Shown piece after piece: positions 51,215 to 57,216 of a stretch of DNA of 57,216 nucleotides. The notes under the pieces were generated by a model that saw only the letters and a program-made list of their open reading frames with translations, did not search any database and was not told the origin of the DNA. The DNA lies in NCBI RefSeq assembly GCF_900113715.1, contig NZ_FOQK01000022.1, positions 1 through 57,216 of the forward strand, in the 5' to 3' direction. Each line of letters opens with the position of its first letter. Position 1 is the stretch's first letter. The position numbers were made by a program, and so were the translations under genes. This DNA is from Pseudoselenomonas ruminantium (GTDB taxonomy: Bacteria > Bacillota > Negativicutes > Selenomonadales > Selenomonadaceae).

Positions 51215-51911
51215 TTATTCCTTTTTTTCTTTCTTTAAAGGCGAGCACTCCATGGACAAATTCTTCTTGGCGTAAGCTTGCAGGTCATCATGATTTTCCA
51301 CAACATCTTCTACATAGGCTTTGATGTCTTTTTTGAGGCCTTCCGTATCGGCCGCAGACATTTCCCCGAGCTTTTGGAATGTCTGTTTGTTTTGGCGGGT
51401 AAACTCATAATCGTCGTCGTATTTGCGGAACAGCAGGCGGATCATCTTGCGGCGTAGGAATTTTTCCCGGATGATATTGTCCCGCTCCTGAATCCAGGCA
51501 ATGGACAGCACCGCCAAAACCAGGAATCCCATATAGCCCAGCAAGGGATACATCCAGGATACCAGCTTGGTGAAACCGCCGAAACTGCAGATATAGCCCA
51601 AGATTACAATGCCAATGATATAACGATGCATTTTGCGTACATCATCCCCGGCGAAACGGCGGGCGGTGGCGTAATAAAGACTGAAGGCCGTGTTGAAAAT
51701 CAAGGCAAAGGCACCAATGCCATGGAAACGCCATTCATCACGCAGAGAGCAAAGTAATTCATAACGGATAGGTAGATATTCGGCATAATTGTCCGAAACT
51801 CAAAAAGTATTGCAGCATATCTTGGCCGGAAGAAAGCCCAGCTCCCACCAAAACGCCCACATAGGCCATGGCTATGGATAAGGCATCCTTACTGATACGC
51901 AAAAAATTCAT
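51215..51911 (-). pseudogene. YkvI-family membrane protein, broken by deletions
   Basis: Pieces of one membrane protein of the YkvI family (normally about 350 residues) appear in order but in different frames. ATG 51911 starts RISKDALSIAMAYVGVLVGAGLSSGQDMLQYFLSFG; a second block encodes MPNIYLSVMNYFALCVMNGVSMAL in another frame; then the C-terminal block, open from 51703 to 51215, encodes IFNTAFSLYYATARRFAGDD..VSWMYPLLGYMGFLVLAVL and a charged tail. At least two internal deletions or shifts are needed to explain this. GAGGTGATTCC precedes the ATG. Confidence 0.7.
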
Positions 51912-51997
51912 GGAATCACCTCGTATAGCAAAAAAATGAAAAACATATAAATATAAATTGATTTATACCCAAATGACCTGGGATACTCCATAATGTA

Positions 51998-53371
51998 TTA
52001 ATCTGTTTCTGGTGTAATTCGCAGGATAAAACTTACGGGAAGTTCAGTTTCAGCATTTAGCCATTTTTGCAACCGGGCTTGTTCGTCTTCGGTAAGTGGT
52101 GATTTGCATGTAATGACGGCCAGGAATCCTGTGGGGATGATTTGGCCATCCTTGTTTTCCGTGGCAACGGTGGCTCCTTCAACGCCGGTGAAGGAGGGGA
52201 ACAGGATAGGGGCTTTTTCCCGTATGCTGGCCAGCAGCTTTTGGTCGGCCTCGAATCGCTGGTAGGCGGGGCTGTAACGCATGCTCAGTTCCTTGTACTT
52301 GCGCAAATCTTCCTGGGCCTTGGCAAGGCTGGCTCCGCCAGCGGCGTTCCACTGGGTGTTGATGAGGTTTTGGACATCCTCAGCGCGGACGGTGCCGGAC
52401 AGATCGTTCTGAATGATATGCAGGTTCCAGTCTGCAAAATGGGAATAAGTCTGCAGTTTTTTTTCCAGTTCGGCCTGTTCTTCATCTGTAACCGTCCGGC
52501 CGATAAGAGTCAGATCCAGTTTTTTCTCCTGGGGATTCAGATGAAAGGCGACGACCTGCGGGTTTCCCTGCTGGAAATTGCTTTCGATATAGGCTTTGAC
52601 CTGCGCATGTTCCAGATTGTTGCGGATGCTCTGGTAGGCCATATACATGCTGGGCAGGATGATGAGCACTCCCAACAGAGAGAGAAGCCAGCGCTGGCGG
52701 CGGAAAACTTGCTCGGATACATAGGTCTTGGCAGGAATCTTGATGAATTTCAGCACGATAAAGGTGGTCAGGCAGATGAAGAAACTGTTGATAAAGAAGA
52801 GGTAGAGCGCGCCAAAGAAGAACTTGGGCGAATAGGTGGCCAGTCCATAGCCTGCCGTGCACAAGGGCGGCATCAGGGCGGTGGCGATAGCTACGCCGGG
52901 AATCACATTGCTCTTTTCGATGCGGGTGCTGCCGATGATGCCGGCCAGGCCGCCAAAGATGGCGATAAGCACGTCCCAGATGGTCGGCTCCGTGCGGGCC
53001 AGAAGTTCTGTGGAAGCGGTGTCAATGGGGGAGAGGGTAAAATATACCGCTGAGGTCAGGACGGAGAGACTGACCTGAAACACGAGCTTCAGGAAGGATT
53101 CCCGGACATAAGCGCTGTCATAAGTAGCCATGCCATAGCCTAGGGACATGATGACCCCCATCAGGGGCGAGATCAGCATGGCACCGATGATGACGGCGGT
53201 GCTGTTCATGTTCAGACCAATCGAGGCAATGAAAATGGCAAGAATCAGGATGCACATGTTTGTGCCTTTGAGGGTGCCGCCGCTATAGATGCGCTCCGCG
53301 ATTTCTTCCAAGGGAGCGCGGTCCTTTTCCAGGTCAAAGATATTGGCGGCGACGGTTTTGAGGGTATTCAT
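51998..53371 (-). CDS. DUF389-family membrane protein
   Basis: 457 residues. An N-terminal soluble part is followed by about six membrane spans with the DUF389 core GTLKGTNMCILILAIFIASIGLNMNSTAVIIGAMLISPLMGVIMSLGYG, then IWDVLIAIFGGLAGIIGSTRIEKSNVIPGVAIATALMPPLCTAGYGLAT. A large hydrophilic C-terminal domain (residues 245-457) shows two similar units containing VVAFHLNPQEKKLDLTLIGRTVTDEEQAELEKKL and the end LAVITCKSPLTEDEQARLQKWL. Function unknown; the family is common in Bacteroidetes and Firmicutes. Ribosome site AAGGAGG. Intact between broken neighbours. Confidence 0.85.
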   Translation of the reverse strand: MNTLKTVAANIFDLEKDRAPLEEIAERIYSGGTLKGTNMCILILAIFIASIGLNMNSTAVIIGAMLISPLMGVIMSLGYGMATYDSAYVRESFLKLVFQVSLSVLTSAVYFTLSPIDTASTELLARTEPTIWDVLIAIFGGLAGIIGSTRIEKSNVIPGVAIATALMPPLCTAGYGLATYSPKFFFGALYLFFINSFFICLTTFIVLKFIKIPAKTYVSEQVFRRQRWLLSLLGVLIILPSMYMAYQSIRNNLEHAQVKAYIESNFQQGNPQVVAFHLNPQEKKLDLTLIGRTVTDEEQAELEKKLQTYSHFADWNLHIIQNDLSGTVRAEDVQNLINTQWNAAGGASLAKAQEDLRKYKELSMRYSPAYQRFEADQKLLASIREKAPILFPSFTGVEGATVATENKDGQIIPTGFLAVITCKSPLTEDEQARLQKWLNAETELPVSFILRITPETD

Positions 53372-53511
53372 AGATATTCCTCCTTAGATGGCCGTTGCGT
53401 GTCTCAAACGCCGTATAGCTCCTTCATGAAATACCTTCTGGGAACGAAAAATGGAACGTTCGCTTCTACATAACTTCGTGATACAGGCTAGATTTCCTGC
53501 TGTCCAATGGA

Positions 53512-53991
53512 TTGCTTCAAAATAAAATAGAGGGCGGGAAGATTGGCCAGCGCTTTGAGCACTTTGTCAAAAGTGCCATGGAACAGGGCGATACAAATGA
53601 GGATTTTGTAGCCAATGATTTCTTTCGCAAGAAGGGCAAGCTGATTCGTACGTCGTCGGTTATGATTCGTGATGATGAGGGCAAACTGATCGGTGCGCTC
53701 TGTATCAATATCGACATGACAAGGATGTTGCAGCAGGCAGAATACATTCAGTCCTTCCTGCCCCAGGTGAAGGAAAAACCAACGGTCAAGAAGGATGTTT
53801 CTCCTGACCGGGTGGAAGATATGGTCTTTTCGCTGATTGATAACATCTTGGCCGATTGTGAGACATCAGCCCTTTCCCGTGAGGAACGCATTGCTAAGAT
53901 ACGCTTCATGGACACACGAGGCATCTTCCAGCTGAAAGGCAGCATTGAGCAGGTGGAAGAGCGCCTGGGGGTAAATAAGGTTACGGTATAG
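53512..53991 (+). pseudogene. YheO/DauR-type regulator fragment
   Basis: Remnant of a regulator with a YheO-like PAS sensor and a C-terminal helix-turn-helix. Present are GKLIRTSSVMIRDDEGKLIGALCINIDMTRM (end of the sensor) and DTRGIFQLKGSIEQVEERLGVNKVTV (start of the helix-turn-helix). The first about 70-80 residues of the sensor are missing and the frame ends at a TAG where relatives continue VY.YL. The only start is a TTG at 53512. Relatives control D-amino-acid catabolism genes; here the downstream ridA-like and PLP pieces are also incomplete. Confidence 0.75.
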
Positions 53992-54110
53992 CCAAATTTT
54001 TCGGCGGCCATAAGCCGACCCGAACGGTGGTGCCCACCGGCAAACTGCATCATGGTGCTTTGGTGGAGGTGGAAGCTGTGGCCGAACTGCGGGAATGGAC
54101 CATCGACTGA
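53991..54110 (+). pseudogene. ridA: RidA C-terminal remnant
   Basis: 39 codons in a frame that starts at the last base of the regulator's stop: AKFFGGHKPTRTVVPTGKLHHGALVEVEAVAELREW. It matches the end of RidA (YjgF), the 2-iminoacid deaminase, including the substrate-contacting Arg of the PxR motif and the conserved Glu of VEVEA. The first about 90 residues are gone and the join to the regulator fragment is abrupt, so a deletion fused the two genes. Confidence 0.7.
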
Positions 54111-54167
54111 AAACAGAGATTGGCAGGCTTTGGGGCAAGTATTTATTGTTGAAGGGAGCGAGTCAAA

Positions 54168-54653
54168 ATGAAATATGTATGCAGCAAATGCGGTCATGAA
54201 GAAGAGATTCAGACCTTGAAGGTAAAATGTGATTGCGGCGGTTTGTGGAAGCTGGACTTTCAGCCGCCTAAGCTCAGCCGGGACTTGATTGACCAGGATA
54301 CCTGGAGCATTTTCCGTTACCGGAAATTTATGACTTTGCCCGATGAAAGCTGGCGGCAGGTTACCCTGGGGGAGGGGATGACACCCATTGTTCCTTTGGA
54401 TGAAGACGTGCTGGTGAAGATGGACTACTATATGCCCACTCTTTCCTTCAAGGACCGGGGCGCTGCCGTATCGGCCACCATTCCTGAGGATAAGATTCTC
54501 GCTGCCCGGGAAGCGCTGTCCCGCCGGGGCATATATGCAGAACATACCACTGCTGCTGTATATGCTGGTTATTTACACTATTGCGAGGAGCATGGACGTA
54601 CCCGCGATGCCCTGATCTCCATGTGCGGGGCTGGGCTGAAGTCTGACCACTAA
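54168..54653 (+). pseudogene. Threonine-synthase-like PLP enzyme with large in-frame deletion
   Basis: 161 codons instead of about 400. The N-terminal zinc ribbon (CSKCGHEEEI...KCDCGG) and the first PLP region with the lysine in TLSFKDRGAAV are present, then the frame jumps directly to the C-terminal part (PEDKILAAREALSRRGIYAEHTTAAVYAGYLHYCEEHGRTRDALISMCGAGLKS). The entire middle, including the phosphate-binding loop, is missing. Reading frame and ribosome site (AAGGGAG) are kept, so a small stable-looking protein could be made, but it cannot be an active lyase/synthase. Confidence 0.8.
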
Positions 54654-54665
54654 AGATAGTGAATG

Positions 54666-54713
54666 AAATCCCCTTAAGTGAGCACTTTTTCAAGGGCTTG
54701 CTTAAGGGGATTT
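54666..54713 (+). terminator. Rho-independent terminator
   Basis: AAATCCCCTTAAG pairs with CTTAAGGGGATTT, 13 bp perfect, followed by TT. It ends the transcript of the decayed PLP gene. Confidence 0.85.
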
Positions 54714-54848
54714 TTGACTTATTTGCAGAAAGACTTGCAAAATGCAGGTAGTAGCGGTATGACATAGCAAGTACATAAAAAAAAATATCAAAACTCTGGG
54801 CCAATGCGGGCCTGGGGAATCCAGCAAACCTTGCACGGATATGTAAAA

Positions 54849-54889
54849 GTGATTGAATCACGAACGATTATCCGGTAAATTGCTATAAT
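54849..54889 (+). promoter_or_regulatory. Promoter with palindromic operator before the CoA-disulfide reductase gene
   Basis: GTGATTGAATCAC (54849-54861) is a 13-base palindrome at about the -35 position of a TATAAT (54884-54889). Such a site could bind a dimeric redox or sulfur regulator; the -35 itself is not recognisable, as in activated or repressed promoters. Confidence 0.55.
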
Positions 54890-54932
54890 CATAATAACAT
54901 CGAGAAATTGATATTCGTTTGGAGGTATGATT

Positions 54933-56585
54933 ATGGCAAAATATATCGTAGTTGGCGGCGTGGCAGGCGGTGCTACGGCAGCTGCCCGTCTGCGGCGGCT
55001 GGACGAAGGGGCAGAAATCATTCTGGTGGAGCGTGGCGGCGATATTTCCTTTGCCAATTGCGGCCTGCCCTATTATGTAGGGGGCGTTATTCCTCGGCAG
55101 GACGATTTGCTGGTGATGACACCGGCCAAATTCCGCGGGCTTTTTCATGTGGATGTGCGGGTGCAGAGCGAAGTTATAAAGGTGGATACGGCAGCCCGTC
55201 AGGTAGTTATTCGCCATGGGGAGGAAGAATATCCGGAAAGCTATGATGCCCTGCTGCTGTCTCCGGGTGCCCAGCCCCTGCGGCCGCCGATTCCGGGCAT
55301 CGACCATGAACGCATTGTAACCCTGCGCAATGTACCAGATGCTGCGGTTTTGAAGAAGCTGGCCGGGGATTATCCTCAGGGGCGTGCCGTGGTGGTCGGC
55401 GGCGGTTTCATCGGCGTGGAAGCGGCGGAGAATCTGCAGGCCCAGGGCCTGTCCGTGACATTGGTGGAAGCAGCACCCCATATTCTGGCTCCTTTTGATA
55501 CGGATATGGCAGCCCTGGCAGAAGCAGAACTGCGTCAGAATGGCGTGAAGCTGCTATTGGAGCAGGGCGTACAGGAATTCCTTCATCATGAGGATGGCAC
55601 CATTGGCGTTAAACTTCCTCAAGAGGTGTTGACGGCTGATTTTGTGGTGCTGGCCATCGGCGTGCGTCCGGATACGGCATTCCTGCAGGACAGCGGTATC
55701 AAGCTGGGGGAGCGAGGGCATATTTTAGTTGATGAATATATGCAGACCAGTGCCCCGGCAGTCTTTGCCGTAGGTGATGCGGTGATGACCTTTGACGGCC
55801 TGACGGGAAAGAAGGCGGCGTTGCCTTTGGCTGGTCCCGCCAACCGTCAGGGGCGGCTGGCCGCTGACAATATTGCTGGCAAAAAACGCAAGTATGCCGG
55901 TGTGGTGGGGAGTTCTGTGCTCAAGGTCTTTTCTTTGACTGCTGCCGCCACTGGCAAAAACGAGCGGGCCTTGCAGCAGGCGGGGCTGGTTTATGGCAAA
56001 GACTATCGTTATACCATCACCTATCCCAATGATCATGCATCCTATTATCCCCAGGCGGAGCCCTTCGCCCTTAAAGTGCTGTTCAGCCTGCAGGATGGCA
56101 AGGTCCTTGGTGCCCAGGCAATTGGTAAAAAGGGCGTGGATAAGCGGATTGATGTGTTGGCTTCTGTTTTGCGTTTAGGCGGCACGGTGTATGATTTGGA
56201 AGATTTGGAGCTTGCCTATGCGCCGCCCTTCTCTTCAGCCAAAGACCCGGTGAATATGGCCGGATACTATGGCGATAACATCCTGCAGGGGCTGACTAAT
56301 CCCCTGTTGCCGGCGGAACTGGTGGCAGAACAGGAGCGGGGGGCATTGATCATCGATGTGCGTCCGCCGGAAATGTTTGCGGCAGGCCATGTAGAGGGCG
56401 CAATCAATATCCCGGCGGCAAAAATGCGGGAACAGCTGGATAAGCTGGATAAAAAACGGCCCCTGGTGGTCATCTGCAAAATTGGCATGAACGGATATTT
56501 CATGGAACGCATGCTGAAGCAGTCAGGCTTTGAGGTTCGCAATATGATGGGTGGTTTCACCTATCTGCAGGGAATTTTGCCCTAA
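54933..56585 (+). CDS. CoA-disulfide reductase/rhodanese fusion
   Basis: 550 residues. FAD/NAD(P) disulfide reductase of the CoADR/NADH-oxidase group: FAD motif VVGGVAGGATAAARLRRLDE, redox cysteine C43 in SFANCGLPYY, NAD motif VVVGGGFIGVEAAENL and FAD-contact VFAVGDAV. From about residue 470 a rhodanese domain follows (ALIIDVRPPEMFAAGHVEGAINIPAAKM) with its persulfide cysteine C515 in VICKIGMNG. Such fusions reduce CoA persulfides/polysulfide and handle sulfane sulfur. ATG 54933 follows GGAGGT; ATG 54927 is also in frame. The gene is intact between decayed genes. Confidence 0.9.
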   Translation: MAKYIVVGGVAGGATAAARLRRLDEGAEIILVERGGDISFANCGLPYYVGGVIPRQDDLLVMTPAKFRGLFHVDVRVQSEVIKVDTAARQVVIRHGEEEYPESYDALLLSPGAQPLRPPIPGIDHERIVTLRNVPDAAVLKKLAGDYPQGRAVVVGGGFIGVEAAENLQAQGLSVTLVEAAPHILAPFDTDMAALAEAELRQNGVKLLLEQGVQEFLHHEDGTIGVKLPQEVLTADFVVLAIGVRPDTAFLQDSGIKLGERGHILVDEYMQTSAPAVFAVGDAVMTFDGLTGKKAALPLAGPANRQGRLAADNIAGKKRKYAGVVGSSVLKVFSLTAAATGKNERALQQAGLVYGKDYRYTITYPNDHASYYPQAEPFALKVLFSLQDGKVLGAQAIGKKGVDKRIDVLASVLRLGGTVYDLEDLELAYAPPFSSAKDPVNMAGYYGDNILQGLTNPLLPAELVAEQERGALIIDVRPPEMFAAGHVEGAINIPAAKMREQLDKLDKKRPLVVICKIGMNGYFMERMLKQSGFEVRNMMGGFTYLQGILP

Positions 56586-56691
56586 ACGACCTATATTGCC
56601 TTGGGTCAATCCTTACCTTGGCCTTCTTTGGCGGCCGGCGGCTGGATGTCTATTACACCTGGGAGAATATTCCGTTGAGACTTTTCCTATC
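56586..56691. other. Short unassigned stretch cut by an IS
   Basis: About 106 bases between the CoADR stop and the IS end. Open frames run both ways (one plus-strand frame encodes LAFFGGRRLDVYYTWENIPLRLF), but none is long enough to name. It may be the remnant of a downstream gene interrupted by the element at 56692. Confidence 0.3.
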
Positions 56692-56699
56692 TGTAGTGG

Positions 56700-57025
56700 T
56701 CAAGCATTTTTGTAACACTTGTGCCTTAATAATTGCTGATTTCCTGTCCTGGCTTCGAATGGAGTCTTGTAACCATTATATGAATGTGGCCGCACATGGT
56801 TATACCAGACATAAGCGAACTCTTCAACAGATGCATAAAGATTGTCCGCTGCTAGATAGTCATGCAGGTAAATCCATTCATTCTTTAGCGTATTGAAGTA
56901 GCGCTCCATCAGAGCATTATCATAGGGATAGCCAGCTTTGCTCATACTTTGGGTGATGCCTGCTGACTCACTCTTGAGCACACGCTGTTTCTGGGCACGA
57001 TAAGCCTCTAATCGATTTCCTTTGC
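56700..57025 (-). pseudogene. IS3 OrfB, catalytic core deleted
   Basis: The last about 90 residues of an IS3-family transposase: ITQSMSKAGYPYDNALMERYFNTLKNEW (the E of the DDE triad), then YVWYNHVRPHSYNGYKTPFEA. Just upstream the frame joins the first OrfB residues (RLEAYR), so a segment of roughly 180-200 residues with both catalytic Asp residues is missing. A long A run (about 57038-57044) gives the -1 slippage from OrfA in relatives. Confidence 0.75.
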
Positions 57026-57216
57026 AAAGAATGCCGCTGCTTTTTTTAGGAAAAGATTCTCCTTTCTAAGCTTACGTATTTCTTTCATGGAGTCGTATTC
57101 ATTCTGGCTTTCAGGATTGTTCTGGCATTCTTCGCGAAATTCGTTGCACCAGTTGATAATGCTGGCTTTTGACATTCCATACTCTTCAATGATGCTTCTT
57201 ATAGATCGGCCTTCTT
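57008..57216 (-). CDS. IS3-family OrfA, C-terminal part
   Basis: Partial OrfA: SIRSIIEEYGMSKASIINWCNEFREE (helix-turn-helix) and a leucine-zipper-like end LRKENLFLKKAAAFFAKEID with a TAG stop at 57008. Runs off the window. Normal OrfA end with the A-rich -1 frameshift tract. Confidence 0.8.
   Translation of the reverse strand, partial: EGRSIRSIIEEYGMSKASIINWCNEFREECQNNPESQNEYDSMKEIRKLRKENLFLKKAAAFFAKEID

Larger units (their letters stand above)
56692..57216 (-). mobile_element. IS3-family element, internally deleted, partial
   Basis: The element begins TGTAGTGGTCAAGC at 56692 (plus-strand view) and continues past the window. It carries the C-terminal parts of OrfA and OrfB, read leftward. 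The distinct terminal sequence shows a different IS from that at 1-317. OrfB has lost most of its catalytic core, so this copy cannot transpose without help. Confidence 0.8.

Noticed and set aside
53563-53582. Further copy of the TTGACNNGTCAA motif (GCACTTTGTCAAAAGTGC)
   Set aside because: It has GTCAA but no matching TTGAC arm; it is a different inverted repeat inside the regulator fragment.

Overview
The window looks like a chromosomal segment of a diderm Firmicute, most likely a Negativicute of the Selenomonas/Mitsuokella/Megamonas type. Firmicute features (strong AGGAGG ribosome sites, a SpoIIE-type phosphatase, a biotin-less OadA-type carboxyltransferase) occur beside outer-membrane features (TonB-dependent receptor, ExbB, ExbD, TonB). 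The organism is inferred; no rRNA or tRNA gene is present to confirm it.

Positions 1-11,950 form an AT-rich accessory region. It starts with the end of an IS3-family element that cuts into an unknown gene (303-1664). A low-GC cassette follows: a coiled-coil membrane protein, a Sel1-repeat protein with a CFI-box C-terminus, and an EcsC-family protein. Next come small unknown genes, a duplicated membrane-anchored protein (6215 and 9049), a frameshifted HAD phosphatase, an IS remnant, a PcfJ-domain protein, and directly behind it a protein with an FtsZ C-terminal half and catalytic T7 loop but no recognisable GTP-binding signature. That FtsZ-like gene is the most unusual one in the window.

Positions 12,000-50,770 are mostly housekeeping and transport. 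In order: an AGCS Na+/amino-acid symporter; an OadA-type carboxyltransferase; a YjiH membrane protein; an FKBP isomerase; a trans-sulfuration pair (metB-like, patB-like) divergent from a UroD-family/amino-acid ABC transporter/SDR operon; a C39-like protein; a Fur-controlled iron-uptake operon (ABC permease, ATPase, binding lipoprotein, TonB receptor, ExbB, ExbD, TonB); a sensor SpoIIE phosphatase; a two-gene SufC/SufB-like Fe-S system; a MarR regulator with its export genes; a universal stress protein; a VOC protein; a ROK regulator with an MFS transporter; a PHP and a HAD phosphatase; a Nim-like flavoprotein; an ACT protein; a DXS-like synthase; a flavodoxin; and a Tat-type metallo-beta-lactamase-fold protein.

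Positions 50,900-57,216 are scarred by deletions. PAP2, YkvI, a YheO/DauR-type regulator, ridA, a threonine-synthase-like gene and an IS3 transposase have each lost internal or terminal blocks, while a DUF389 protein and a CoA-disulfide-reductase/rhodanese fusion remain whole. A 12-bp palindrome, TTGACNNGTCAA, or a close variant, recurs ten times by hand count from 11.8 to 50.9 kb, in genes and between them.
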